From Streptomyces sp. CB02959 (GTDB lineage: Bacteria; Actinomycetota; Actinomycetes; Streptomycetales; Streptomycetaceae), in contig NZ_NNBP01000021.1 of the NCBI RefSeq assembly GCF_002803155.1, forward strand, positions 121,224 through 185,223: a DNA stretch of 64,000 nucleotides, read 5' to 3'. The notes under the pieces were generated by a model that did not search any database, had not been told where the DNA came from, and worked only from the letters and a program-made list of their open reading frames with translations. How positions within the stretch are numbered: position 1 is the first letter of the stretch; every line of letters starts with the position of its first letter. This document shows, in pieces, positions 1 to 8,546 of this stretch. The position numbers and the translations under genes were made by a program.

Positions 1-1
1 G

Positions 2-1048
2 CCGGACGGCTCGCGCAAGGTCACCGTCACCGCCGCCGACGGCTCGACCGAGGGCCTGATCGCCGACGCCGTGCTGATCGCCACCGGTGCCCACCCGCGC
101 GAGATCCCGGACGCCAAGCCGGACGGCGAGCGGATCCTCAACTGGACGCAGGTCTACGACCTCACCGAACTCCCCGAGGAGCTCATCGTCGTCGGTTCCG
201 GTGTCACCGGTGCCGAGTTCGCCGGCGCGTACCAGGCGCTGGGCTCCCGGGTCACCCTGGTCTCCTCGCGCGACCGGGTGCTGCCGGGCGAGGACCCGGA
301 CGCGGCGGCCGTGCTGGAGGACGTCTTCCGGCGCCGCGGGATGAACGTCATGGCGCGGTCCCGGGCGCAGTCCGCCAAGCGGGTGGGCGACCGGGTCGAG
401 GTCACCCTCGCCGACGGCCGGACCATCTCCGGCACGCACTGCCTGATGGCGGTCGGCTCCATCCCGAACACCGAGGGGATCGGCCTGGAGGGCGCCGGGG
501 TCAGGCTCAAGGACTCCGGCCACATCTGGACCGACAAGGTCTCCCGCACCACCGCCCCCGGCGTCTACGCGGCCGGCGACTGCACCGGCGTGTTCGCGCT
601 GGCGTCGGTCGCCGCCATGCAGGGCCGGATCGCGATGTACCACTTCCTCGGCGACGCGGTCACGCCGCTCAACCTCAAGACGGTCTCCGCCAACGTCTTC
701 ACCGACCCCGAGATCGCCACCGTCGGCTACTCCCAGGCCGACGTCGACAACGGCGTGATCGACGCCCGGGCGGTCAAGCTCCCGCTGCTGCGCAACCCGC
801 GCGCCAAGATGCAGGGCATCCGCGACGGCTTCGTGAAGCTGTTCTGCCGCCCCGGCACCGGCATCGTCGTCGGCGGTGTGGTGGTCTCGCCGCGGGCCAG
901 CGAGCTGATCCACCCGATCTCGATCGCGGTCGACAACAACCTGACGGTCGAACAGATCGCCAGCGCCTTCACCGTCTACCCGTCGCTGTCCGGCTCGATC
1001 GCCGAGGTCGCCCGGCAGCTGCACACCCGCAAGGCGGCCGGCGACTGA
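2..1048 (+). CDS. FAD-dependent NAD(P)H dehydrogenase (disulfide reductase family), 5' end outside window
   Basis: Class I pyridine nucleotide-disulfide oxidoreductase fold; in actinobacteria this branch is usually annotated NAD(P)H-quinone dehydrogenase. The frame is open to the left edge, so the N-terminal FAD-binding loop and any redox-active cysteine pair are not visible. What can be seen, in order: the VLIATGA strand that closes the first FAD domain, an NAD(P)-binding glycine motif GSGVTGAEFA, the second FAD motif VYAAGDCTG, and a C-terminal dimerisation domain ending near HTRKAAGD. Cytoplasmic. Substrate (quinone, lipoamide or other) cannot be decided without the missing N-terminus. Nothing obviously co-transcribed follows: 281 bases separate it from the DeoR gene, with a small hairpin between. 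Confidence 0.85.
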   Translation, partial: PDGSRKVTVTAADGSTEGLIADAVLIATGAHPREIPDAKPDGERILNWTQVYDLTELPEELIVVGSGVTGAEFAGAYQALGSRVTLVSSRDRVLPGEDPDAAAVLEDVFRRRGMNVMARSRAQSAKRVGDRVEVTLADGRTISGTHCLMAVGSIPNTEGIGLEGAGVRLKDSGHIWTDKVSRTTAPGVYAAGDCTGVFALASVAAMQGRIAMYHFLGDAVTPLNLKTVSANVFTDPEIATVGYSQADVDNGVIDARAVKLPLLRNPRAKMQGIRDGFVKLFCRPGTGIVVGGVVVSPRASELIHPISIAVDNNLTVEQIASAFTVYPSLSGSIAEVARQLHTRKAAGD

Positions 1049-1081
1049 CCGGCGCCCCGTAAGCGGGCCCATGGAATATTT

Positions 1082-1098
1082 GTGCCCACGATGGGCAC
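1082..1098. terminator. Small inverted repeat after the disulfide reductase
   Basis: GTGCCCA and TGGGCAC face each other across three bases, 34 bases after the stop codon. It is a perfect 7-bp stem without a T-run, so it may be a weak terminator or a protein site. The decamer GGCGCCCCGT also occurs on either side of it (near 1051 and 1131). Confidence 0.35.
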
Positions 1099-1292
1099 TT
1101 GGGGTGAAACGGTCCTGCACGGTCGGGGCCGGCGCCCCGTTCCACGGGTCGGCGGCGTGTCGCCGAAGAGCGCAACTGACCAGGCACCGAGCGGATTTGG
1201 GCACGCACGGTGACGGTGATGGGGGCATGTGCATGCCGCATACCACGAGAACCGACGCCGTGTGAACAACTTCCGCTAATTGGTGCAACCTG

Positions 1293-1322
1293 CTGAAAAC
1301 AGACGGTCGTTGGCGTTACTGT
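1293..1322 (+). promoter_or_regulatory. Predicted promoter of the DeoR gene, leaderless
   Basis: CTGAAA (1293-1298) and TACTGT (1317-1322) are 18 bases apart and fit a vegetative -35/-10 pair. Only seven bases separate the -10 box from the GTG start at 1330, and no Shine-Dalgarno sequence is present, so transcription should begin at or next to the start codon. Confidence 0.55.
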
Positions 1323-1329
1323 CAGTTTC

Positions 1330-2304
1330 GTGTTCGCTGCAGAACGTCGCCAATTGATCCTAGAAATGGTGCGTGCGAACGGAGCGGTGTCGCTCCGTGA
1401 GCTCGCCCGTGTCGTCCAGACCTCCGAAGTGACCGTACGGCGCGACGTGCGGGCGCTGGAGGCAGAGGGACTGCTCGACCGCCGGCACGGCGGTGCGGTC
1501 CTACCGGGAGGTTTCACCCGCGAGTCCGGCTTCCCGCAGAAGTCCCACCTCGCCACCGCGGAGAAGACGGCCATCGCCGACCTCGCCGCCGGCTTCGTCG
1601 AGGAGGGCGAGGCCATCGTCGTCGGCGCCGGGACCACCACCCAGGAGCTGGCCCGCCGGCTCGCCAGGGTCCCCGGCCTGACCGTCGTCACCAACTCCCT
1701 GCTGGTCGCCCAGGCGCTGGCCCACGCCAACCGCGTCGAGGTGGTGATGACCGGCGGGACCCTGCGCGGTTCCAACTACGCGCTGGTCGGCAGCGGTGCC
1801 GAGCAGTCGCTCCAGGGACTGCGGGTCTCCCGCGCCTTCCTGTCGGGCAGCGGCCTGACCGCCGAGCGCGGACTGTCCACCTCCAACATGCTCTCCGCCA
1901 GCGTCGACCGCGCACTGGTGCAGGCGGCGGGGGAGGTGGTGGTGCTCGCCGACCACACCAAGCTCGGCTCCGACACCATGTTCCAGACCGTGCCGACGGA
2001 CGTCATCACCCGACTCGTGACGGACGAGCCGCCCGCCCACGACGACCGGGCCGCCACGGAACTCCAGGCGCTGGCCGACCAGGGCGTCCAGATCGCCGTC
2101 GCCGGCAACTCCCTCCCCGGGCAGCCACCGGCCCAGCCGGGCCTGGACGCCGCTCCGCCGGAGCGCCGGGGCCCACGGCGGGACGTGCCGCTGCCGGGCC
2201 AGCGACGCAGCCACCCGGGCGCCGCGCCCGGGGCGCCGCAACTGCGCTCGGCGGGCGGACTCGGCGACGGCAGGGTGGCCGACCTGGCACCCCGGCGGCG
2301 CTGA
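1330..2304 (+). CDS. DeoR/GlpR family transcriptional regulator
   Basis: Sugar-metabolism type repressor of 324 residues. The N-terminal winged helix-turn-helix (about residues 3-58) contains the family signature in TSEVTVRRDVRALEAEG and the RRHGGA motif. The effector domain (about 75-235) has the sugar-phosphate isomerase-like features VGAGTTTQELA and VVVLADHTKLG. Residues after about 255 form a proline/arginine/glycine-rich tail of roughly 70 residues not found in typical 250-260-residue members. It starts with GTG, apparently leaderless. No sugar gene lies next to it, so the effector and targets are unknown. The family call is secure. Confidence 0.9.
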   Translation: MFAAERRQLILEMVRANGAVSLRELARVVQTSEVTVRRDVRALEAEGLLDRRHGGAVLPGGFTRESGFPQKSHLATAEKTAIADLAAGFVEEGEAIVVGAGTTTQELARRLARVPGLTVVTNSLLVAQALAHANRVEVVMTGGTLRGSNYALVGSGAEQSLQGLRVSRAFLSGSGLTAERGLSTSNMLSASVDRALVQAAGEVVVLADHTKLGSDTMFQTVPTDVITRLVTDEPPAHDDRAATELQALADQGVQIAVAGNSLPGQPPAQPGLDAAPPERRGPRRDVPLPGQRRSHPGAAPGAPQLRSAGGLGDGRVADLAPRRR

Positions 2305-2496
2305 GCCGGGACGGGAGAGCGGGCGTCGGGCGGGCCGGAGAGTCCGGCCCGGTGCCGCCCGCCCCGGACACCGGGCCGGTGGCCTGCCGCCCCCGGGCAC
2401 GGGGGCCGGCGCCGTCCGTCCCGGACGAGCGGGCCGATCGTCCGCCTCGGACGCCGGGGCCCGCATCGGCCCGCCGGAGCTACGCCTGCGCCGGAG

Positions 2497-3162
2497 CTAC
2501 GCCCCCGCCGGGTCCGGCGCGCCCGCCTTCAGCCCGCGCAGGGTCAGCGTCAGCAGGCGGTCGGCCAGCTCCGGATCGTCCGGGGACTCCTCGGCGGCCA
2601 GCGCGATGCCGTTGGTGAGCTGGAGCAGATCGCCGATGACGACGCCCCGGCGCACCGCCCCGGCCTGCTGGGCCCGGGCCAGCAGCGCGGCGCCGGCCTC
2701 GCCCAGCGGCACACTGCACCGCGCCATCCCCGAACTCTCGTCCGCCGACGCGGTCATCAGGGCGCGCGACAGGCCCCGGTAGGTGCTGGCGTGCGTGATC
2801 AGCGCACGCAGCCAGTCGACCAGCGCGGTGCACGGCTGCGGCGCGTCGGCCAACTCCCGTGCGTAGCCGACCAGCGCGTGCACCTCACCCTGGAAGACCG
2901 CGCCCATCAGGGCGGTGCGGTTGGGGAAGTGCCGGTAGAGGGTGCCGATGCCGACGCCGGCCCGCCGCGCGATGTCCTCCAGCGAGGTGTCCGTGCCGTG
3001 CTCCGTGAAGGCCGTCCGCGCCTCGGTCAGCAGCCGCTCGTAATTCCGACGGGCGTCGGCCCGCATGGGGCGTGCCGCGGGCGTTCCCACGGGCGCCCCC
3101 GCCGGTGCGGGCGCCGCCGCGGCCCGCTCCGCCCGTCGCTGCCCTGCCGTCTCGGTCGCCAT
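2497..3162 (-). CDS. TetR/AcrR family transcriptional regulator
   Basis: 221-residue one-component regulator. After a disordered Ala/Pro-rich N-terminus (about 35 residues) comes a TetR helix-turn-helix: YERLLTEARTAFTEHG, then DTSLEDIARRAGVGIGTLYRHFPNR. The C-terminal helical domain (about 95-215) is typical of the AcrR/SbtR-like group. The ATG is preceded by GGAAGG at good spacing. It stands alone: a decayed pseudogene lies upstream and DeoR converges downstream, so its target is not evident. An imperfect tandem copy of CGGAGCTACGCC sits across its 3' end. Confidence 0.9.
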   Translation of the reverse strand: MATETAGQRRAERAAAAPAPAGAPVGTPAARPMRADARRNYERLLTEARTAFTEHGTDTSLEDIARRAGVGIGTLYRHFPNRTALMGAVFQGEVHALVGYARELADAPQPCTALVDWLRALITHASTYRGLSRALMTASADESSGMARCSVPLGEAGAALLARAQQAGAVRRGVVIGDLLQLTNGIALAAEESPDDPELADRLLTLTLRGLKAGAPDPAGA

Positions 3163-3253
3163 CGCCGTCCTTCCTCACACCGGCCGGTTGCGGCCGGTGG
3201 CTCCAGGATGCCATTGCCCGGTCAGGGGGCGTCCCGGTGCGGTGCGCCAGGAT

Positions 3254-3518
3254 CTACCGGGGGCGCTCTCCGCCCCGGTGGACGCGCCGTCCCACCATGT
3301 CGAGCACGCGTTGTGCCAGCGCCGGGTCGCCCGCCACCAGCAGCGGGGAGCCGAAGGCGAAGTCGCGGCCGTCCGCACCCAGGACCGCCAGGCCCCGGTC
3401 CCGGACGAGGGCCGTGCCGGCGGCCACGTCCCACGGCTTGGGGCGCAGGCAGACGCAGCCTCCACGTAGGCGAGCGAGACGGCGTGGAAGGGGGCGCCGC
3501 GGTGAAGTTCATGGTGCC
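3254..3518 (-). pseudogene. Decayed inositol monophosphatase family gene (relic)
   Basis: No intact frame, but recognisable pieces of an inositol monophosphatase-type enzyme occur in order on this strand in different frames: GTMNFTA (the DGTxNF metal-binding motif region, 3498-3518), then APFHAVSLAYVE, then a long C-terminal stretch beginning CLRPKPWDVAAG and continuing through GLAVLGADGRDF and PLLVAGDPALAQRVLDMV to a TAG stop at 3254. WDVAAG is the classical WDxAAG motif of the family. The middle of the protein (about 80-100 residues) and everything before the DGT motif are missing, so the gene carries deletions as well as frameshifts. Codon composition still looks Streptomyces-like, which suggests recent decay. 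Confidence 0.7.
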
Positions 3519-3698
3519 GGCCGGCGTCGGAGGTGGACGGGCGGCGGCCGGTCGGTGACGCCTCGGGGTACCGCGTCCGGCGGGGTGGCGAACACCTCGG
3601 AAAGGCGGCAACGCCACCCGTCCAAGGGTCATCAAACCAGGCGCAAAGAGGTCTTCCGGGGACGTCCGGGGGCCGTCCAGGAAGTCTGGGGAACATCG

Positions 3699-4883
3699 AT
3701 GGGACTGACCAGCCGGCCACTGCTGTACGCCATGATCGCCCTTTCCGTGGCCTGTGTGGGGCTCACCGTGTGGCTCTGGCCGCGGTTCGCCGGGCGCGGG
3801 CCGCGGGCGGTGCTGGGGCGGCTGGGCGTGATCGCCGCGACGCAGCTGGCCGTCGTGGCCGCGCTCGGCCTGGTGGTGAACACCAACTTCCAGTTCTACG
3901 CCTCCTGGCACGAGCTGCTCGGCCTGTACGACGGGGCGCCCGCCGCGGTCGGCAAGTGGGGCGACGAGGGCGCCGCCGGACCCGCCGGCGACCCGTCCAA
4001 GGGCCTGGTGCAGGCGTCCGGCCCGGAGGGCCTGGACAAGGTGCACGGGCTGCCCAAGGGGCCGCCGGAGAAGAACGGCAAGGTCGAGACGGTGCGGATC
4101 GTGGGCAAGCGGACCCGGGTGGTGGACCCGGCGTACGTCTACCTGCCGCCGCAGTACTTCCAGAAGCAGTACGCCCGTCAGCGCTTCCCGGTCATCGTCG
4201 CGCTCAGCGGCTATCCGGGCGGGATATTCCTGCTGGGCCAGCACCTCCGGCTGCCGGAGACCGCCGCGAAGCTGGTCCGCAACGGCACCCTCCAGCCGTC
4301 CGTCATCGTGATGCTGCGGCCCACCATCGCGCCGCCGCGCGACACCGAGTGCGTCGACGTCCCCGGTGGCCCGCAGGCCGAGACCTTCTTCGCGCAGGAC
4401 GTCCCGGAGGCGCTGAAGTCGCACTACCGGGTGGGGCACGACCCGGGCGCCTGGGGCGTGCTCGGCTACTCCTCCGGTGGGAGCTGCGCGCTCCAGCTCG
4501 CCATGCGCCACCCGCGCACGTACGCCGCCGCGGCCGCCCTCTCGCCCGACTACAAGGTCTCCACCGACCCCACCACCGGCAACCTCTTCGGCGACGGCAA
4601 GGACCGCGGTACGCGCCGCGCGGAGCACGACCTGATGTGGCGGCTGAAGAACCTGCCGGCCCCCGACGTCAACGTCCTGATCGGCACCAGCCGCAGCGGG
4701 GAGAAGAACTATCCGGCGGCGCAGGCGTTCCTGGCCGCGGTCCGCCCGCCCATGAAGGCGGACTCGATCGTGCTCGACCACGGCAGCCACAACTTCGCCA
4801 CCTGGCGCCGCGAACTGCCCGCCGCCCTCCAGTGGATGAGCCGGACGCTGGTGTTCCCGGAGGAGGTCGTGGGGAAGTCGTAG
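3699..4883 (+). CDS. Membrane-anchored esterase (alpha/beta hydrolase, esterase D/antigen 85-like)
   Basis: 394 residues. Two N-terminal transmembrane helices (about 7-29 and 43-62) anchor a hydrolase domain that should face the outside. The domain (about 130-390) has the nucleophile elbow GYSSGG with Ser258 and a C-terminal histidine in DHGSHNFATW, the arrangement of the esterase D / mycolyltransferase-like family. The first ATG with a Shine-Dalgarno (AGGAAG, 12 bases upstream) fits the start of the hydrophobic segment; open frame further upstream runs through the pseudogene relic and is not coding. Substrate unknown. A perfect hairpin follows. Confidence 0.85.
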   Translation: MGLTSRPLLYAMIALSVACVGLTVWLWPRFAGRGPRAVLGRLGVIAATQLAVVAALGLVVNTNFQFYASWHELLGLYDGAPAAVGKWGDEGAAGPAGDPSKGLVQASGPEGLDKVHGLPKGPPEKNGKVETVRIVGKRTRVVDPAYVYLPPQYFQKQYARQRFPVIVALSGYPGGIFLLGQHLRLPETAAKLVRNGTLQPSVIVMLRPTIAPPRDTECVDVPGGPQAETFFAQDVPEALKSHYRVGHDPGAWGVLGYSSGGSCALQLAMRHPRTYAAAAALSPDYKVSTDPTTGNLFGDGKDRGTRRAEHDLMWRLKNLPAPDVNVLIGTSRSGEKNYPAAQAFLAAVRPPMKADSIVLDHGSHNFATWRRELPAALQWMSRTLVFPEEVVGKS

Positions 4884-4895
4884 CCGGCGGACGGC

Positions 4896-4939
4896 ACAAG
4901 GGGCGGGCTCCCGGTACGTACCGGGAGCCCGCCCCTTGT
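4896..4939. terminator. Perfect 44-bp palindrome, bidirectional terminator
   Basis: Every base pairs: two 22-base arms meet at position 4917/4918 with no spacer. It lies between the convergent esterase and accA2 genes and would fold identically in both transcripts, with AAGG/CCTT at the base of the stem. Confidence 0.85.
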
Positions 4940-4956
4940 ATCGGTCCGTGGACCGG

Positions 4957-6726
4957 TCAGTCCTTGATCTCGCAGATCACCGCGCCGGAGGTGAGGGCCG
5001 CGCCCACCTCGGCGGCCAGGCCCTTGACGGTGCCCGAGCGGTGCGCGTTGATCGGCTGCTCCATCTTCATCGCCTCCAGGACGATGACCAGTTCGCCCTC
5101 GGCGACCTGCTGGCCCTCCTCGACGGCGACCTTGACGATGGTGCCCTGCATCGGGGAGGCCAGGGTGTCGCCGGAGGCCGCGCTGCCGGTCTTCTTGGTG
5201 GCCTTGCGCTTGGGCTTGGCGCCCCCGGCGACCGCGGCGCGGGCCAGCGGCATGCCGAGCGAGGAGGGCAGCGAGACCTCCAGGCGCTTGCCGCCGACCT
5301 CGACCACGACCGTCTCGCGGGTGTCCGCCTCGGCCTCCTCGCCGCCGGGGGCGGCGAACGGCGCGATCTCGTTGACGAACTCGGTCTCGATCCAGCGGGT
5401 GTGGACGGTGAACGGCTCGGCGGAGCCGGTGAGTTCGGGGGCGAACGCCGGGTCCTTGACCACCGCGCGGTGGAACGGGATGGCGGTGGCCATGCCCTCC
5501 ACCTGGAACTCGTTCAGCGCGCGGGCGGCCCGCTGGAGGGCCTGCTCGCGGGTGGCGCCGGTGATGATCAGCTTGGCCAGCAGGGAGTCCCAGGCCGGGC
5601 CGATGACCGAGCCGGACTCGACGCCCGCGTCCAGGCGGACGCCCGGACCCGACGGCGCGTCGAACGCGGTGACCGTGCCGGGCGCGGGGAGGAAGTTGCG
5701 GCCCGGGTCCTCGCCGTTGATGCGGAACTCGAAGGAGTGGCCGCGCACCGCCGGGTCGTCGTAGCCCAGCTCCTCGCCGTCGGCGATCCGGAACATCTCG
5801 CGGACCAGGTCCAGGCCGGTGACCTCCTCGGTGACCGGGTGCTCCACCTGGAGGCGGGTGTTGACCTCCAGGAAGGAGATGGTGCCGTCCTGGCCGACGA
5901 GGAACTCGCAGGTGCCGGCGCCCTCGTAGCCGGCCTCCTTGAGGATGGCCTTGGACGCGCGGTACAGCTCGGCGTTCTGCTCGTCGCTCAGGAACGGCGC
6001 GGGGGCCTCCTCGACGAGCTTCTGGTGGCGGCGCTGGAGCGAGCAGTCACGGGTGGAGACGACGACCACGTTGCCGTGCTTGTCGGCGAGGCACTGGGTC
6101 TCGACGTGGCGCGGGCGGTCGAGGTAGCGCTCGACGAAGCACTCGCCGCGACCGAAGGCGGCGACCGCCTCGCGGACGGCGGATTCGTAGAGCTCGGGGA
6201 CCTCTTCCAGGTTGCGGGCGACCTTCAGGCCGCGGCCGCCGCCGCCGAACGCCGCCTTGATGGCGATCGGCAGCCCGTTCTCCTTGGCGAAGGCGACGAC
6301 CTCGTCGGCGCCGGAGACCGGGTCCGGGGTGCCGGCGACCAGCGGGGCGCCGGCGCGCTGGGCGATGTGCCGGGCGGCGACCTTGTCGCCGAGGTCGCGG
6401 ATGGCGTGCGGGGGCGGGCCGATCCAGGTCAGGCCCGCGTCCAGGACGGCCTGGGCGAACTCCGCGTTCTCGGAGAGGAAGCCGTAGCCGGGGTGGATCG
6501 CGTCCGCACCGGAATCGGCGGCCGCCTGGAGGACCTTGGCGATGTCCAGGTAGCTCGTGGCAGGGGTGTCACCGCCCAGGGCGTATGCCTCGTCCGCGGC
6601 ACGCACGTGCAGGGCGTCCCGGTCCGGGTCGGCGTAGACGGCTACGCTCCCGATTCCGGCGTCCCGGCATGCACGGGCAACGCGGACAGCGATTTCGCCA
6701 CGGTTGGCGATGAGCACCTTGCGCAC
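4957..6726 (-). CDS. accA2: Acyl-CoA carboxylase alpha subunit (biotin carboxylase + BCCP)
   Basis: 589 residues. Carboxylates biotin with ATP and bicarbonate and delivers it to a beta (transferase) subunit; in Streptomyces one such alpha chain serves both acetyl- and propionyl-CoA carboxylases. N-terminal biotin carboxylase (KVLIANRGEIAVR at the start, ATP-grasp loop FGGGGRGLKVA, EVNTRLQVEHPVTE), a linker with lysine-rich KPKRKATKK, and a C-terminal biotinyl domain with EAMKMEQP; Lys554 is the expected biotinylation site. The GTG start at 6726 is set by GGAAGG seven bases upstream and by homology of the first residues. Its partners (epsilon, beta) and BirA lie 5-9 kb away on the same block. 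Confidence 0.95.
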   Translation of the reverse strand: MRKVLIANRGEIAVRVARACRDAGIGSVAVYADPDRDALHVRAADEAYALGGDTPATSYLDIAKVLQAAADSGADAIHPGYGFLSENAEFAQAVLDAGLTWIGPPPHAIRDLGDKVAARHIAQRAGAPLVAGTPDPVSGADEVVAFAKENGLPIAIKAAFGGGGRGLKVARNLEEVPELYESAVREAVAAFGRGECFVERYLDRPRHVETQCLADKHGNVVVVSTRDCSLQRRHQKLVEEAPAPFLSDEQNAELYRASKAILKEAGYEGAGTCEFLVGQDGTISFLEVNTRLQVEHPVTEEVTGLDLVREMFRIADGEELGYDDPAVRGHSFEFRINGEDPGRNFLPAPGTVTAFDAPSGPGVRLDAGVESGSVIGPAWDSLLAKLIITGATREQALQRAARALNEFQVEGMATAIPFHRAVVKDPAFAPELTGSAEPFTVHTRWIETEFVNEIAPFAAPGGEEAEADTRETVVVEVGGKRLEVSLPSSLGMPLARAAVAGGAKPKRKATKKTGSAASGDTLASPMQGTIVKVAVEEGQQVAEGELVIVLEAMKMEQPINAHRSGTVKGLAAEVGAALTSGAVICEIKD

Positions 6727-7063
6727 GATGGGTCCTTCCTGGGCGCTACGCCGCAACACACTGAACGCAGCGAGTTTAGGGACTGGCGACACCGCGTGCC
6801 GACCCGTTCCCTGGGGTGAGCTTGCCCACACGGAGCGTGCACGCGGCGATGGTGAGGGATCAAAGTCCGTTGGAATCCCAGGGTAGGCCCGGATTCCCGG
6901 GGCCGTGCTCGCGGCACGGTGTGGCCTAGGTCTCGAACTGTGGACGCCCGGCGGACCGTCAATTCTTTGTGGAGTCCCTACGAATGGGCGAGTGAAAGTT
7001 TTCGGGTGAGCGCGGCGGGCGGGGGCATGCCGGACGGGGGTTGCATGTGGTGGTGCAGACCCC
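6727..7063. other. Gene-free stretch between accA2 and a divergent membrane protein gene
   Basis: No open frame with coding character and no RNA gene was recognised. It should hold the accA2 promoter and leader; no convincing -10/-35 pair was found for accA2. Confidence 0.5.
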
Positions 7064-7092
7064 TTGCCGTGAGTGTTACCCGTTAGTAGCGT
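7064..7092 (+). promoter_or_regulatory. Predicted vegetative promoter
   Basis: TTGCCG (7064-7069) and TAGCGT (7087-7092) are 17 bases apart. Transcription would start near 7099, either leaderless at the in-frame ATG 7098 or with a leader of about 95 bases before the GTG chosen for the next gene. Confidence 0.45.
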
Positions 7093-7193
7093 GCGTGATG
7101 CCTTCTGTACTCCTGGTAACGGCTTGTGACGGCGGCGCACGGTGGCGCGGACAGCGCGCGACGGTGCATGACGGTGGAAGTGGGGTGGGTGGG

Positions 7194-7643
7194 GTGGTGG
7201 CGGCGCGCAGACCGGCGGCCCTGGCGGCAGCGGTGGTCCTGATCCTCGAAGCGGCCGGGATCCTGCTGCTGAACTGGATCCTGAGCATCGTGGTCGACCG
7301 GCAGCAGATGTCCCTGGCCGGGCTGCGGCCCGGCGCCATGTCCGCCGGCGCCTGGGCCGGCGGCGCGGTCTTCGCCCTCTTCCTCCTCTTCTGCGCCGCG
7401 GTACTGCTGTACGGCGCGCTGCGGGACCGGGCCCCCGGCCGCCTCCCGCGCCTCGCGCTGATCTGCTGCGCCGTCGTGCACGGCGTCCTCGGGGCGCTCG
7501 CCGTCGGGCTGGTCGGCTGGCCGGCGTTCGGCGCCGCGATGGTGGTGCTGGCGCTGCTCGTGCTGACGCTGGTGGCCTACGGCGAGGCGCGCCCGGCCCG
7601 GGCGGCGGCCGAGGACACCGCCCCGGGCGGCGCCCCCGCCTGA
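7194..7643 (+). CDS. Hypothetical four-helix membrane protein
   Basis: 149 residues with the chosen GTG start, four predicted transmembrane helices: AALAAAVVLILEAAGI..., AVFALFLLFCAAVLLY..., LALICCAVVHGVLGAL... and AAMVVLALLVLTLV.... The N- and C-termini are short and charged, and the C-terminal tail is Ala/Gly/Pro-rich. The start is uncertain: GTG 7194, GTG 7197 and an upstream in-frame ATG at 7098 are all possible; the first hydrophobic segment starts just after 7194, and residues encoded before it look non-conserved. No family function is recognised. It is followed by a strong hairpin and converges on maf. Confidence 0.7.
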   Translation: MVAARRPAALAAAVVLILEAAGILLLNWILSIVVDRQQMSLAGLRPGAMSAGAWAGGAVFALFLLFCAAVLLYGALRDRAPGRLPRLALICCAVVHGVLGALAVGLVGWPAFGAAMVVLALLVLTLVAYGEARPARAAAEDTAPGGAPA

Positions 7644-7793
7644 GCCCCGCGACTGGCGCGACCCTGCGGCCCGCGCGGCCCGAACTCCGGGCGCCGCGGC
7701 CCCCGTTGGGCACCGCCGCCGGAGCGTTCGGGCGCCCCTTGTAGGCCCTTAGGGCGTAGGTCGCCAAGGTGTTCGAACGGGCGATCTGAGCTG

Positions 7794-7827
7794 GCTCGGC
7801 CCTCCGCCTGTGGTTGGAGGGCCGAGC
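7794..7827. terminator. Terminator hairpin between the membrane protein gene and maf
   Basis: Perfect 12-bp arms (GCTCGGCCCTCC / GGAGGGCCGAGC) with a 10-base loop, between two convergent genes. Confidence 0.8.
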
Positions 7828-7906
7828 GAGCGCCTTCTCGGTTCCCCGGTGCCGCACACCACCCACCGGCTGGCTGAAAATCACCGGGGGCCGGACCCCG
7901 GACCGC

Positions 7907-8518
7907 TCAGGCCCACAGCTCCGTGATCGCGATGCCCAGGTCGGCCAGCAGGCGCCGGAACAGCGGCAGCGAGAGGCCGATGACGTTGCCCGGGTCGCCG
8001 TCGATCCCGTCGATGAACGGCGCCGAGCGGCCGTCGAGGGTGAACGCGCCCGCCACGTGGAGCGGTTCACCGCTGGCCACGTACGCGGCGATCTCGGCGT
8101 CGCCGGGCTCGCCGAAGCGGACCGTGGTGGACGCGGTGGCCGAGACCTGCCGGCCGGTCGCGGTGTCGATCACGCAGTGGCCGGTGCGCAGGACCCCGGA
8201 CCGGCCGCGCATGGACTTCCAGCGGGCCGTGGCGTCCTCGGCGTCCGCGGGCTTGCCGAGCGCCAGCCCGTCCAGCTCCAGGACCGAGTCGCAGCCGACG
8301 ACCAGCGCACCGGCGGCCTCCGGCCGGGCCGCGACCGCGGCGGCCTTCGCCTCGGCCAGCACCCGGGCCAGCTCCTCGGGGGTGTCGGCGGTCAGCGCGT
8401 CCTCGTCGACCCCGCTGACCACGACCTCGGGCGCCAACCCGGCCTGCCGGAGCAGGCCGAGCCGGGCCGGGGACTGGGAGGCGAGGACGAGACGGCGGGG
8501 GCGGGGAGCTTCGGTCAT
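7907..8518 (-). CDS. maf: Maf-like nucleoside triphosphate pyrophosphatase
   Basis: 203 residues. House-cleaning enzyme that hydrolyses non-canonical or modified NTPs to the monophosphate. Shows the Maf signature ASQSPARLGLLRQAG, the catalytic acidic region VVGCDSVLELDGLALGKP, a kinase-like RGRSGVLRTGHCV loop, and IDGIDGDPGNVIGLSLPLF near the C-terminus. The ATG at 8518 has TACGAT seven bases upstream and no Shine-Dalgarno, so it is probably leaderless; an in-frame ATG at 8527 lies inside that box. VanZ lies 28 bases upstream on the same strand. Confidence 0.9.
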   Translation of the reverse strand: MTEAPRPRRLVLASQSPARLGLLRQAGLAPEVVVSGVDEDALTADTPEELARVLAEAKAAAVAARPEAAGALVVGCDSVLELDGLALGKPADAEDATARWKSMRGRSGVLRTGHCVIDTATGRQVSATASTTVRFGEPGDAEIAAYVASGEPLHVAGAFTLDGRSAPFIDGIDGDPGNVIGLSLPLFRRLLADLGIAITELWA

Positions 8519-8546
8519 GTCCGCCATCGTACGGAGCCGGCGGCGG

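Noticed and set aside
4936..4955. Possible promoter or attachment site in the 44-bp palindrome
   Set aside because: The palindrome lies between converging genes and has no promoter hexamers; a terminator explains it better.
4936..6819. Long open frame antisense to accA2
   Set aside because: Its protein is Gly/Arg/Asp-rich without motifs; it exists because the other strand codes for AccA2 with G/C at third positions.
7680..7800. tRNA-like GTTCGAAC segment
   Set aside because: No acceptor, D or anticodon stem can be built around it. No other tRNA-like sequence was seen in the window.
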